This document shows, one piece after another, positions 48,371 to 59,500 of a DNA stretch of 64,000 nt. The stretch spans positions 107,583 to 171,582 of the forward strand of contig JAGLME010000024.1 in the NCBI GenBank assembly GCA_023140195.1, written 5' to 3'. The position numbers were made by a program, and so were the translations under genes. The notes under the pieces are model-generated. The model ran no database searches, was not told where the DNA came from, and was given only the letters and a program-made list of their open reading frames with translations. The number at the start of each line of letters is the position of its first letter. Positions within the stretch are counted from its first letter, which is position 1. This DNA comes from Thermoplasmata archaeon (GTDB taxonomy: Archaea > Thermoplasmatota > Thermoplasmata > RBG-16-68-12 > SOIM01).

Positions 48371-48435
48371 CCTCCAGGATCAAGAACCGGGATCCTGACT
48401 TTTCGGGAACCAACTCCAAACGGTTCTCCTGGAGG
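48371..48435. other. Intergenic inverted repeats with mutually exclusive pairing
   Basis: CCTCCAGG[atca]AGAACCG pairs with CGGTTCTCCTGGAGG (15 bp); alternative local stem CAGGATC/GATCCTG. Confidence 0.5.
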
Positions 48436-48499
48436 CCCCCGATATCCTCAGGCTCTTCCCAGAATCTTTTAATATCCCGACATCCTTCTGAATTGTCAT

Positions 48500-49318
48500 A
48501 TGTCGTGGAGGCAATGGATAGGCAGATTTCCGAGGAAATACTACCCTCACATTTGGTTCTTGTCATATCTATCTGTTGCAGTTGTGCTTTTCTTGGTCAT
48601 ACCTCCTGCATATGAGAACTACATTCTCGCCATGGTAGGTGTCCTAGGTTCGGGTCTCCTGTTCTCCTACCTGGCAAATTCATATTGGGCCAGAGACATC
48701 GAAAAGAGAAAGAAGAAATATGAGATGAAGGTGGATTTGTATTCAGATCTGCATAATTGTCTTGAAGGGTGGATTCTGATTCGGGAAGCCCTAATTCTCC
48801 ACGAACTCATAGAGGAAAGATTGGAAGGTGGAGGAGACGCCAACGATAACACAATTGATGAATCCCCCATCTCACTATCTGAATACTTGGGCTTACTTCA
48901 GGAAATCAAGGGAATTCTCGGAGGAGACTTCCATACGGACATTTGGCAGGATTTGAGTGATCGTTCACTGATGAATCTTCCCTTTGACGAAATCGAATCC
49001 CTTTCAGAGGTCGAAATCAAGGCGAGAATTAAGAAAGCCATGGACGATAGTTTCTTGGATTTGATTAGATGGTTTTCAGAGGTTTTCAATAGAGTGAATA
49101 GGAATATGTCCCAGCTATTTGTGATGGACAGCCAACATGTAGCAAGGAAGATACACGCTTTGGGAAATCTATTCCTGTTTACACTCGATGAAAGAGGACA
49201 TGCAGGTGTCAGGGACATGATTATGAGTGTTGAAGATGATCAGAGAATACGACAACTGAGAGCCATGACCTCCGACATCTATGCACATCTTCTCAAAGAC
49301 CTTGATGAAACACTTTGA
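48500..49318 (+). CDS. Hypothetical membrane-anchored protein (two N-terminal TM helices)
   Basis: Long ORF with TATA-like tttaatat upstream; no recognised domain. Confidence 0.65.
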   Translation: MSWRQWIGRFPRKYYPHIWFLSYLSVAVVLFLVIPPAYENYILAMVGVLGSGLLFSYLANSYWARDIEKRKKKYEMKVDLYSDLHNCLEGWILIREALILHELIEERLEGGGDANDNTIDESPISLSEYLGLLQEIKGILGGDFHTDIWQDLSDRSLMNLPFDEIESLSEVEIKARIKKAMDDSFLDLIRWFSEVFNRVNRNMSQLFVMDSQHVARKIHALGNLFLFTLDERGHAGVRDMIMSVEDDQRIRQLRAMTSDIYAHLLKDLDETL

Positions 49319-49515
49319 AACCAATCATAGACCCTGATTCGTTGCACAACCTCAACGGTTTTCGTTGACCTTGGCGCCGAGGCCTCACCACAGCTCATAC
49401 GATTGTCGTCAAATAGGAGCTCCTCGAGGGGCGAGATCCGAGGGAGGGCCCTGCGATATTCGTCAACACAAAATATTAAGCCTAGCATACTCATTTCTGG
49501 ATGAGGTGAGAGTGG

Positions 49516-49743
49516 ATGCCACCAATAAAATTCCCAACCACTGGGAAATATGAAAGGAGCCCTTGCAGAGAACGATTGGATCAGAATATCTTGGATGGTG
49601 CTGAAGATAGATGCAAAGGCATAGATAAGAGCAATGTGACACCTTTGCTTGGAGAATCAGGAGTGCTCGTGGACTGTCCGATGGATAGTCACTGCAATGC
49701 TATGAGAGACTACATGAAAGATGTCGATGGAATCGAGGTCTAA
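49516..49743 (+). CDS. Small hypothetical protein
   Basis: 75-aa ORF with purine-rich gaggtgag upstream. Confidence 0.35.
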   Translation: MPPIKFPTTGKYERSPCRERLDQNILDGAEDRCKGIDKSNVTPLLGESGVLVDCPMDSHCNAMRDYMKDVDGIEV

Positions 49744-49795
49744 TAGGACTACTTTCCAATCGTACCCTTCCTCCAAAAAAATAGGGGGGAGGAGG

Positions 49796-49924
49796 TCAGT
49801 CTGATTTTGAATCCTTGCCCTTGATGATCCACAGCAGGACCAGGACCACAATCATGCCGATTACTATTCCGCCAATGGTCCCCCAAGGACAGGCCTCCGG
49901 CAAAGTAATGCCACTTTTCCTCAC
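49796..49924 (-). CDS. Putative 42-aa single-pass membrane protein
   Basis: GTG start; RKSGITLPEACPWGTIGGIVIGMIVVLVLLWIIKGKDSKSD. Confidence 0.4.
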   Translation of the reverse strand: MRKSGITLPEACPWGTIGGIVIGMIVVLVLLWIIKGKDSKSD

Positions 49925-49988
49925 TATCCAGTACTTTTACGATGGGAAAAGGATTAATAACGCCCTTCCGGATTCTCATTCGGTTCTC

Positions 49989-50864
49989 ATGATTTCAAAG
50001 GAGTTGATTGTAGATACCACCGTGGAGCTTCTCCGCCAGGCGGTCACCCGTTTGCCGTCCGATGTGAAGAAGGCCTTGGAGGACGCTTACGAGAGGGAGG
50101 AGGACGAGGTTCCCAGGGCCCAGCTCAAGGCGATCCTGGACAACGTGGCCCTTGCGGAGGAGGACTCACTGCCCATGTGTCAGGACACCGGGATACCCAT
50201 ATTCTTCGTTGATCTGGGTAACGTGGAGGTGGACAATGTACAAGAGGCCATCATTGAAGGGGTCAAGGAGGGGACCAAGGTCATTCCGCTGAGGCCCAAC
50301 GCGGTCCACCCCATTACAAGAAAGAACCCCGGAACCAACGTCGGGGAGCACATGCCCTACATCAACTGCCGGATGTCCGATAATGATCATATCGAGATCG
50401 GGGTGATGCCCAAGGGTGCCGGCTCCGAGAACATGAGCGCTCTCAGGATGCTTACCCCCGCCGCCGGGCTCAAAGGGATCAAGCAGTTCGCCCTGGACGT
50501 GTTGCTGAACGCTGGATCAAAACCATGCCCGCCTACGATTCTCGGCATGGGGATAGGCGGGTCTGCTGACATATCGATCAAGATGGGAAAGGAATCCCTG
50601 TTGCGCCCGCTGGACCAGAGACACCCTGACCCAGATATCGCCCAGCTCGAGGAGGAGCTCTACACAACGCTCAATGAGATCGGCATCGGTCCTATGGGAC
50701 TTGGGGGGAAGACGTCGATCCTAGGGGTGAAAATAGAATATGCAGCATGTCACACGGCCAGCCTTCCCGTGGCCATCAACGTTCAGTGCTGGGCGGCCAG
50801 GAGGGCGGCTTGCAGGATCTATCAGGACGGCAAGGTCGAATATACCACACACGGGGGTGATTAG
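49989..50864 (+). CDS. Class I fumarate hydratase alpha subunit
   Basis: [55 protein letters not shown]. Confidence 0.92.
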   Translation: MISKELIVDTTVELLRQAVTRLPSDVKKALEDAYEREEDEVPRAQLKAILDNVALAEEDSLPMCQDTGIPIFFVDLGNVEVDNVQEAIIEGVKEGTKVIPLRPNAVHPITRKNPGTNVGEHMPYINCRMSDNDHIEIGVMPKGAGSENMSALRMLTPAAGLKGIKQFALDVLLNAGSKPCPPTILGMGIGGSADISIKMGKESLLRPLDQRHPDPDIAQLEEELYTTLNEIGIGPMGLGGKTSILGVKIEYAACHTASLPVAINVQCWAARRAACRIYQDGKVEYTTHGGD

Positions 50865-51467
50865 GTGGCGGACGTTCATCTCACCACTCCACTCAGCGAG
50901 GAGGATGTCAGGAACCTGAAGCTCGGGGACAGCGTCTATCTCTCGGGCACACTCTACACTGGCAGGGACGAGGTCCACATCAGGGCGCTGGAATATCTCG
51001 AGGAAGGGAAGGAGGTCCCGGTCGATTTCAAGGACATGGCAATCTTCCACTGCGGCCCCTTGATGAAGAAGGTGAACGAGCACTGGTCTGTTGTTGCTGC
51101 TGGGCCTACAACAAGTTCAAGGATGAACAATCTGGAGCCCCAGTTCATTGAGAACTTCGGGGTACGCGCGATCATCGGCAAGGGCGGTATGTCCCGACCA
51201 ACCATCGAAGCCATGGAGAGATTCGGCTGCGTCTATCTGGCCATCACAGGCGGTGCTGCGATCCTGGCCGCTAATGGAATGAAAGAAGTGAAGGGCGTGG
51301 AATGGTTCGACATGGGGATGCCCGAGGCCATATGGATAGTGGAAACTGACAACTTCGGACCGCTGACGGTCGCCATAGACACTCACGGGAACAGCCTTTT
51401 CGAGGGCGTTGAAGAGAAGGTGAAAGAGAACCTCGGAGCGATCAAGGCCAAGCTGGGTCTGGAGTAG
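50865..51467 (+). CDS. Class I fumarate hydratase beta subunit
   Basis: AGPTTSSRMNNLEPQFIENFGVRAIIGKGGM; follows the alpha subunit immediately; GTG start. Confidence 0.93.
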   Translation: MADVHLTTPLSEEDVRNLKLGDSVYLSGTLYTGRDEVHIRALEYLEEGKEVPVDFKDMAIFHCGPLMKKVNEHWSVVAAGPTTSSRMNNLEPQFIENFGVRAIIGKGGMSRPTIEAMERFGCVYLAITGGAAILAANGMKEVKGVEWFDMGMPEAIWIVETDNFGPLTVAIDTHGNSLFEGVEEKVKENLGAIKAKLGLE

Positions 51468-51546
51468 TTTCACCTCCCTGGCCGGTTCACATTCACAACG
51501 GTATTGTAGAATAGTTAAATAGCGTCCGGGCAATAGCCTTGTTGAA

Positions 51547-52209
51547 ATGAAGATCAAGATCGAATGCAAGTCATTGGATGACCTTCTGGAGGGAGGAATA
51601 GAGAGCGGCTGTCTCACCCTACTGTACGGTGAAGCGGGGAGCGGGAAGACCAACATCTGCCTGCAGTTGTCCAGGAACGTTGCCAGGAAGGAGAAGGTCG
51701 CCTACATCGACACCGAAGGCGTTTCAATGGAGAGGCTGAAGCAGATGAGCGGGAAACAGTATGACAAGATCATGAAGAACGTCCTTCTGTGGGAAGCGAC
51801 CAACATGGAGGAGCAGGAGGAGGCCATTGATGCCGTTGTGAACCTCGTTGGGAAGAGCTCTAGGATGGGGCTGGTCGTATTCGATTCTGCAACGATCCAT
51901 TACCGGTTGACCAAGAGGAGCGAGGAGAGGTTCGACAGGAAGACATTGACGGGGCAGGTCTCAAAGCTTCTTTCGTTGGCGAGGAAACAGGACATACCAA
52001 TCGTGCTCACAAGCCAGGTCTATACGGATATCGAAAGGGGAACATACGAACCCCTGGGGGGCCACATGCTGACCCACAACGCAAAATCCATAATCAGACT
52101 TGACAAGATCGGTCCCAACGCCAGACGTGCTGTGGTTATGAAACACCGACATCTCGCCGAGGCCAAGAGCGCCGAGTTCTTCTTGACCGATAAGGGCGTT
52201 ACTTGCTGA
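51547..52209 (+). CDS. radB: DNA repair and recombination protein RadB
   Basis: LDDLLEGGIESGCLTLLYGEAGSGKTNICLQL, YIDTEGVS, LGLVVFDSATIHYR; no N-terminal HhH domain. Confidence 0.9.
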   Translation: MKIKIECKSLDDLLEGGIESGCLTLLYGEAGSGKTNICLQLSRNVARKEKVAYIDTEGVSMERLKQMSGKQYDKIMKNVLLWEATNMEEQEEAIDAVVNLVGKSSRMGLVVFDSATIHYRLTKRSEERFDRKTLTGQVSKLLSLARKQDIPIVLTSQVYTDIERGTYEPLGGHMLTHNAKSIIRLDKIGPNARRAVVMKHRHLAEAKSAEFFLTDKGVTC

Positions 52210-52268
52210 CCTAATGATTCCACAGCTGAAGGCCGAGGTGCACTTCAAATATCATTGATTACATAATC

Positions 52269-53168
52269 GTGATGGCTGAGAGGGACATGACTAAGGAAAG
52301 AGCGTACTACTCTGCAGGTTATCTCATCATAGAGAAGTCCGATCGTGGAGAATGGATGGATGACCGGATTCTGCCTCCCAAGATAATCTCAGCGAGCAAT
52401 TGTATCTGTGATAGTTTCCCAGACGCATGGGGTTTGAATCTATGGAGTCCTCGGGATGGCGACGTACAAACTGTTTCTGAAGCAGCGTCTTGGCCGTCGG
52501 AATCAGAATCCCAAAGCCGAGATGAAATCAGACGAGAGGCTATGGATAAGCTGAATCTGAAAAGGAGATCCCTAAATAAGCTCAGAAAGTGGTTCATGAG
52601 AGAATACGAAGCGAAGAACATCCAAATCCCCAACATATTTCTGAGCCTGCACACAGCAAAGGAATTCCACAGGATGTATCTGCAGCACATTCCAGGTCTG
52701 GAGCTAATCGGAATGGGATTCTCGAAAGAAACCATAGACAAACATCGAAAAGATGAGAAACGTGATCAGATGTGGCAGGTTGCTTCGAATAGATTGCGAT
52801 CGGAGATTCCAGACGCCATGGTCTTCACTGAAGAACGCCTTGAGAAATACATGCCGGATGAAGTCAGTTTCAAAGTGAGAGAGGATCTTCTTCTTGGAAC
52901 ACTATCGAGATTCGAGCCAATTGATCCATCTGGCATTGTATTGGGCTTTGAAATACTGGGCAATGATGGATGCTACAACTTCCATTCCCACATCTGCAAT
53001 GGACTGGAAACGGATTTGAAAGAGGAACTAGGCGTCGCATTCAACGAGAACGGATTCATTGATTCATTTGAGGACGCTGACAGATCCGCACAATACATCA
53101 ATCAGGGTGAAGACGCCGAGCCTTGTGACTGGTATCCTTCCCTAATTATGAGATATGATGCCCACTAA
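52269..53168 (+). CDS. Hypothetical protein
   Basis: Long ORF, no recognised domain. Confidence 0.6.
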   Translation: MMAERDMTKERAYYSAGYLIIEKSDRGEWMDDRILPPKIISASNCICDSFPDAWGLNLWSPRDGDVQTVSEAASWPSESESQSRDEIRREAMDKLNLKRRSLNKLRKWFMREYEAKNIQIPNIFLSLHTAKEFHRMYLQHIPGLELIGMGFSKETIDKHRKDEKRDQMWQVASNRLRSEIPDAMVFTEERLEKYMPDEVSFKVREDLLLGTLSRFEPIDPSGIVLGFEILGNDGCYNFHSHICNGLETDLKEELGVAFNENGFIDSFEDADRSAQYINQGEDAEPCDWYPSLIMRYDAH

Positions 53169-53455
53169 GGACCCTGCCATCTCTTCAAACTGGGCAGCGT
53201 GTTCTCCGCCATCTCTCTTGCTTTATCCTCGGGCATGTTCAGTGTCGACACGCCGATGTCCACCAGTCTCTCGATCTGCTGTTCCATGGTCAGGTCCGGG
53301 ATTGTGAAGTACCCGTTCTTGAAGCAGAACTGGCAATAGTCGAAGTTCGTCGAGCCATCACCGTTGCTTCCGAAATCCTCCTCGAGGTGCATCGGCATCC
53401 CGCAGCTCTGACATATCGGACTTTCTGGTTCTCTCTCCTCCATTCTATCCCTCAT
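53165..53455 (-). CDS. Zinc-ribbon domain protein
   Basis: CQSCGMPMHLEEDFGSNGDGSTNFDYCQFCFKNGYF. Confidence 0.8.
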   Translation of the reverse strand: MRDRMEEREPESPICQSCGMPMHLEEDFGSNGDGSTNFDYCQFCFKNGYFTIPDLTMEQQIERLVDIGVSTLNMPEDKAREMAENTLPSLKRWQGP

Positions 53456-54477
53456 ATCTTCCTTTCAAGGAAGAACTCTGCAGCGGCCGAAAGGTTCTCT
53501 CTCAACTCCTCCGGGACATCCTGGATGGATGTCTTGGCCGCGTCCAGCATCTCCCTCGCTCTTTCCTTCGCTCTATCTATTATCTGATACTTGTCAAACA
53601 GTGATATGACCCAGGAGACATCCTCGTCAGAGGTGTATTCTCTTGCTTTGTTCAATATCTCGAAGAGCCTCTCCTTCTCTTCCTGAGCACATTCCGAGGT
53701 TGCGAGCGCAACAAGCAGACTTCTCTTGCCTTCTTTGACGTCGCAACCTATCTCCTCTCGTCCTTTGCCCTCTGTGAGATCGAGAATGTCATCCGCTATC
53801 TGGAACACCGGCCCTATGTACTTGCCGAATTCCTCCAGCGATCTCAACGTTTCGTCCGAAGCGCCGGAGATTATCGCCCCGCCGATTATCGGATACGCGA
53901 GGTAGTAGCCCGTCTTCTCGGTGACCGTCCTCATGTACTCCTCCACTGAGATGTCGTTGCTCTCTCTGGCGCCTATGTCCATGGCCTGCCCGATGCCGGT
54001 CCTGTCCACCGTCTTGGTTAGCAGATCTACCAGTTTCACCAGTTGTTCGCTGCCAACACCAACATCCCCGCTTCTCAGGATTGCTCTATATGCCTTGACG
54101 AAGATGTAATCCCCTATGTTTATCCCATGTGCCGGACCGTACTTCTTCCACACACTGGGCCTGTTCCTCCTGACTTGGTCCTCATCCTCTATGTCATCGT
54201 GCACCAAAAGGAAACTGTGAAGCAACTCGGCTGAAATCGCAAATGGGATTGCCTTCGAGCAGTCCTCTCCCAAACTCTCACATGTCATCAGTGCCAGTAC
54301 CGGTCTCACCCTCTTTCCGCGGGTGTTCCTGTCAGGCGTGTCCAGTCCCAGAGAATATACCATCCCATCGTGCAGGTTCTCTACCTTCTCGCCCTCCAGG
54401 ACGAACTTCTCTATCTCTTCGTCTATGAATAGCGATTTCTCGTCAAGGTACTGCTTGAACTCTTCCACGTTCATCAC
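53452..54477 (-). CDS. Polyprenyl (geranylgeranyl) diphosphate synthase
   Basis: First Asp-rich motif LLVHDDIEDED, second motif QIADDILDL. Confidence 0.92.
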   Translation of the reverse strand: MMNVEEFKQYLDEKSLFIDEEIEKFVLEGEKVENLHDGMVYSLGLDTPDRNTRGKRVRPVLALMTCESLGEDCSKAIPFAISAELLHSFLLVHDDIEDEDQVRRNRPSVWKKYGPAHGINIGDYIFVKAYRAILRSGDVGVGSEQLVKLVDLLTKTVDRTGIGQAMDIGARESNDISVEEYMRTVTEKTGYYLAYPIIGGAIISGASDETLRSLEEFGKYIGPVFQIADDILDLTEGKGREEIGCDVKEGKRSLLVALATSECAQEEKERLFEILNKAREYTSDEDVSWVISLFDKYQIIDRAKERAREMLDAAKTSIQDVPEELRENLSAAAEFFLERKI

Positions 54478-54487
54478 GCCCCCCTCG

Positions 54488-55543
54488 TCACATCTCCAGG
54501 CCGGATATCCACGTTGCCGTGTCCCCGACGATCACAGCATTCGCTTCTCTCAGTTGTGGGATCGTGCTCGACCCCGTCAGGAACATCGTTGCTCTCAGCT
54601 CGCTGAGAATGAGATTCAGCTCTTCAATGACCGCCTGAGCGGACTCCTTAGCGAAAGGCAACAACCTTGACGCTATTCCGGCCGATGAAGCTCCCATAGC
54701 CATCGCCCTTGCCGCGTCCAGACCGTTCCTCACTCCGCCGGTGGCTATCAACGGAAGACCCACGTTAGCCTCAATCAGTGACACAGGAGTGGGCACACCC
54801 CAGTTCCAGAACGTCTTTCCCAGCCTCTCCTTTCTCTTGTCCGACTCGTTCTTCGCTCTGAAATACTCGACCGCCGAGAAGCTGGTTCCGCCCAGTCCGC
54901 CCACGTCTATTCCCCTTATCTTGCTGTTCCTCAGCACTAACGCAGTCCCTCTGGATATCCCGGCCCCGGTCTCCTTGACGATGATCGGAAGGAATCTGGC
55001 GAGCTTGTTTATCTCCTCGAGACATCCCTTCGCCCTGGTGTCCCCTTCGGGCATCACGACCTCCTGCAGGAAGTTCAGGTGTATCGCGAGCAGGTCAGCG
55101 CCTATCATCTCCATCGCGTTTTTGGCATCCCGTTCCGTGAACGGATCCCGGTCCCCCTGACGGATGAACTGCGGCGCTCCTAGGTTGGCGATTACCAGCG
55201 GAACGTCGAAGTCCTTGACCACAGAATACGTCTTCTCCAGGGAAGCCTCCTCGATGGCCTGTCTCTGGCTGCCCACGCCCATTCCTATACCGACCTCGCC
55301 CGCCGCCTCCGCAAGGTTTCTGTTGATCGCTTCAGCGTCCTTGTATCCCCCCGTCATGGCGGATATGATGATCGGCGCCTCCAGGTTCTTCCCGAATATG
55401 GTCACCCCGGTGTCCAGCTCGTCCATGTCTATCTCCGGCAGTGCCCTATGTATGAGCCGGACGTCATCCCAGTAATTGCAGTCCGCTGTAACGTCCTCGT
55501 TGAGCACGATCTCCAGGTGCTCCTTCTTCCGGTTCTGGGTCAT
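54488..55543 (-). CDS. fni: Type 2 isopentenyl-diphosphate delta-isomerase
   Basis: IISAMTGGYKDAEAINRNLAEAA, VKETGAGISR, GGLGGTSFSAVE. Confidence 0.93.
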   Translation of the reverse strand: MTQNRKKEHLEIVLNEDVTADCNYWDDVRLIHRALPEIDMDELDTGVTIFGKNLEAPIIISAMTGGYKDAEAINRNLAEAAGEVGIGMGVGSQRQAIEEASLEKTYSVVKDFDVPLVIANLGAPQFIRQGDRDPFTERDAKNAMEMIGADLLAIHLNFLQEVVMPEGDTRAKGCLEEINKLARFLPIIVKETGAGISRGTALVLRNSKIRGIDVGGLGGTSFSAVEYFRAKNESDKRKERLGKTFWNWGVPTPVSLIEANVGLPLIATGGVRNGLDAARAMAMGASSAGIASRLLPFAKESAQAVIEELNLILSELRATMFLTGSSTIPQLREANAVIVGDTATWISGLEM

Positions 55544-56334
55544 CTACCTCTCCTCGCTATCGTGAGTTTGACGTTCTCTCCCCTAATCGCCTTTCTCAGC
55601 CTGTTCTTCTTCAGTCCGTTCAGAACGACGCAGTCGACTCCTCCTTTTGATATCGTCAGCATCATCTTGGCCTTTCTCTTCATTCTCCCCGTCACGTCGG
55701 GCACGTCATCATTCGAATCTTGTATGAGTCTTATGGTATTTTCGTTTATCTCGGGTATGAACTCGGACGGCCCCGTCTTTGGGTCCCTGGTGTAGATTCC
55801 GTCCACTTTGGTCACGAAGATGGCTATTCGTGGCTTGAACTCTTTGGCCAGGTGCATCATCAGATCGTCCCCCGAGCAGATGCCGAACCTCCTCGAGGTG
55901 TCCGGGACAACGTCCCCGAAGGTCACCGGTACCGTTCCCATCTTCAGGTGATCGCGGAAAGGCTTCGTTTCCATCTTCTTCAATCTTCCCTTGGTGAATT
56001 GGACAAGAGCGCTGGGAGGCAGTGAGACCGCCGGGATGTTCTTCTCCCTCATGGTATGGATGATTTTGAGGTTCAGCGTCCTGACATCCTCCTGGACCTT
56101 TGCGACAATGGGGATCTGGCTCTTCTTCCTGTAGCCGTCCTTCAGGCCGTGCTTCTTCGCAAGCGGGTGTCCGAATGATCCTGCGCCGTGAACCAGTATG
56201 AAGTCCTCCCCCGTCGAACCCAGCTCGGAGATCAGGCGGGCCGTCCTGTCCTGGTAGAATACCTTCTTGCCCTTCTGGTTCCTGAAGGTCTCCTTGTTGG
56301 TCAGAACGCTTCCGCCCAGCTTGACCAGATACAT
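55540..56334 (-). CDS. Isopentenyl phosphate kinase
   Basis: MYLVKLGGSVLTNKE, LVHGAGSFGHPLAKKH, VTGRMKRKAKMML. Confidence 0.9.
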   Translation of the reverse strand: MYLVKLGGSVLTNKETFRNQKGKKVFYQDRTARLISELGSTGEDFILVHGAGSFGHPLAKKHGLKDGYRKKSQIPIVAKVQEDVRTLNLKIIHTMREKNIPAVSLPPSALVQFTKGRLKKMETKPFRDHLKMGTVPVTFGDVVPDTSRRFGICSGDDLMMHLAKEFKPRIAIFVTKVDGIYTRDPKTGPSEFIPEINENTIRLIQDSNDDVPDVTGRMKRKAKMMLTISKGGVDCVVLNGLKKNRLRKAIRGENVKLTIARRGR

Positions 56335-56532
56335 GACCAGTTCTTCCCGTGTCGAAAAGGGCGTCCGTATATAAGATTTCTTCAAACCAAATAACGAAGG
56401 CAAAATAGTTAAATAAAATGAGATATACGCTCTTTGTACGCTTTTGAACTGGGGACCTCGGGAGAGGAGGCGTCGGATAAGCGTGACCTATTGCAGACGG
56501 TTCACGGTAAAAACCAGAGGAGATACGATAAT

Positions 56533-59500
56533 ATGAGCGACGAAAGTGAGAATGTGAGAGAGAGGGTATTTGCTAGACCATTGAGGCGGATTCTGTTCGT
56601 GGCTTTGTTCGGGCTGATCGCCCTGATGGCCATGATGGTAATGACCGCAGAACCCGCCGAGGCCATCGTCATCGCAGGACCGGTGACCTGGGCGACGCCT
56701 CAGAACTTCGCGGAAGACATCACCATCGTAGCTGGCGGCGATCTGACGATTCAAGGAACATCCGTCACGATGATGCCATTTGTCGATGGTCAATGGGAGA
56801 TCCGGGTGCAGGCCGGAGGAACACTCACTGTCGATGGCTCTATCATTCAGTCCTTCGCCCCAATAGCCTACGACTTTTGGCTCGACCCAGGTAGCCGAGC
56901 ATCATTCACCAATTCCCAGATATACTTCGCAGGATGGAATGACCCGACAAGCAGCGGAGGTCTGCGCATATCGACGGATATGATAGTGCTCGATGGAACC
57001 TCCATAATCGCTGGATTTATGCATGGAATCTACTGGGACACCGCCACACCCATGGCAGCCTTGACCCTGAACGGTTGTGAAGTGGCCTGGAACCTTGGGC
57101 ACGGCATTTACATCGACGATTCAGCCGCCAATGAATATCGCCTCCGGCTCGATGGTATGACCGATATACACGACAACGGTCGGAGCGGAGTGTTCTTTGA
57201 ACAGATGGGTAGCAAGAACCTCTTTGTGGATGTCATTGGTAGCACTGTCAGAAACAGCGGAGGTGGAGGGATCTACGTTTGGGGAGTAAACAACGGTGAC
57301 GTCTCCTTCAACTTCCAAGGATCGTCCATATCTAACAACATTGGGGAGAATCTGATTGTGAATCAGGTGAACAACGGGATCGTGGATATTCGCGCGTTCA
57401 ACAGCAATTTCGATTTCAGTACGTTGGGTGCCGGAATATATGTGGGACAAGTGGGCGCCGGAGGTTTTGGCCGCCTTGTGATTAGTTTGGACCAGAGTTT
57501 CGTCATGGGTAATGGTTTCACTGGGGTCTTCTCTGCTGGCATGTTTAGTGGCGACCTCCTAGTGGACATAATCGACACGTCGGTCGAAAGGAACGGATTG
57601 ATGTTCGGCGGTGACGGCATTCGCCTCCCGATTCCCGCTCCAGGCCGCTTGACCTCTATCTCTGCTCTACGCTCCGGTTTCAACAGCAATCTCGGCTCGG
57701 GGATCTACCTCGTTGGAGCCAACCCGGGAGATGTGAGGGTCGGCATCGACACCTGCACGATCCAAACCAATAGCGATATGGGTCTGTACGTGGGAACAGT
57801 CGTTTCCACAGGCTCTAACGGTCTTCAGATTGACGTTATCAACAGCGACCTCAGAGGGAATGGTAACACCAATGGGGTCATCCTTCTCGGAGGACTCATC
57901 AACGGTAATGGCTGGATAAATATCGACAATAACGACTTCAACAACTCCTATGCCGCTCTCTTCGTCAACTCTGTACTTCAGACAACTGCAGGATCGGGCG
58001 ATATTCTTACCATCACCTTCACCAACAACTGGGTCGTATCAGATTGGAGCGAATTTGGAGTCCGGTTCAACGGGCTGATTCAATACTTCGATGAGACCGT
58101 CATGACATTCACCGGCAACCACTTCCTGGGCAGGGAGTCGAGAGACAACGGCGTTTACTTCAACCAGATGATACGAGGCGATCCGGCGTTCTGGCACAAC
58201 TTCACACTGAACGTGAACAACAATGAGTTCGGTGAGCTAGACTACTCCGGGCTCTATCTCAACAGTGTCTACCGGATGAGGTACGCAAACATCAACTTCA
58301 ACAACAACGTCCTCTGGGATACCGACGGCGACTATGAGTACGGCCTCTATGCGGGCACCTTCTACTCAGAGTTCGCTGTCGATTCTCATCTGAACCTCGT
58401 CGCGGACGGGAACCAGTTCTACGGCATGAGCGATTACTCAATGCGTTTCAATATTCTCCGCATTCGCCATGTCAACATTGATACAAGTAACAACTTCTTT
58501 GAAGGCATGGGCACAACGTATTATGGGGTCTATTTCGCCCAGCTTTACTACGGCGACATGTCGGACTTCAGCGAGATCACATTCCTGGCTGACAACAACG
58601 AATTCGTCAACATGCAGACCGGTGCCCATGGATTCTACGTCAACTCCGCCGGACAGGCGTTCTTCAGGGTGACAGATTTCACTTTCACCAACAACTTCTT
58701 CAATGCCACTGCGTCAGGATCTCTCTATTATGGGATATACCTCACCAACAGCTACTACTATGATTGGAGCCGCCCCGCCTACTTCAACGTCACCCTTGAC
58801 AACAACGACTTCTTGGGCCTGCAGGTTAACGGCTTGAGGATTGACGGCTCGATTACCCAGTTCCGACATGTTCGCTTCGAATACACGAATAATCTCTTTG
58901 AGAACCCTGGCAACATCTGGTTGGACTATGGCGTATATCATTTAAGCACCATCAACTACAATAATCTGGACGTTTGGAGTTCTTTCACGGCGACTATTAC
59001 AGACAACCAGTGCTACGACCTCAGCAACGATTGCATCAGGTTCAACAACAACGTGTACGGCTTCAGGGATGTCACCATCTCTATCGAGAGGAACATCTTT
59101 GAGAACAGGATATCCAACTACATTGACTATGCCGTTTTCTTCAGCAACGGAATCTACTACGGCAGCAACATGTTTGACAACACCTACTCCGTCACAATAA
59201 GAGAGAATACGATCCGCGACATGAACGTCCATGGCATCTACTTCTCCTCTGGAAGCGCTGTGTACGGCTTCAGACATGTGGACATCCAGATACACGACAA
59301 CGTGATTGAGAACCTCATAAATCCGACCTACATTGGCTTCGGCATCTATTGGTATTACGAGGTCTACTTCTCCTCACAGGACTACGACAGTTCCATCAAC
59401 CTGGACTTCACCGGCAACAACTTCACCGACCTGGACAACGACGGCATCGCGTTCAGGAACTGGGCCGGCTGGGATTTTGGATACTTCAGGAATGCAAGCG

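Noticed and set aside
48283-48500. tRNA or known small RNA in the structured intergenic region
   Set aside because: No T-loop (GTTCRA) or acceptor pairing; the fold does not match a cloverleaf.
48348-48566. 72-aa minus-strand ORF (…LQENRLELVPEKSGSRFLILEVFALPQA)
   Set aside because: Overlaps the start of the 48500 gene and is mostly the translated inverted repeats; no independent support for a gene or pseudogene.
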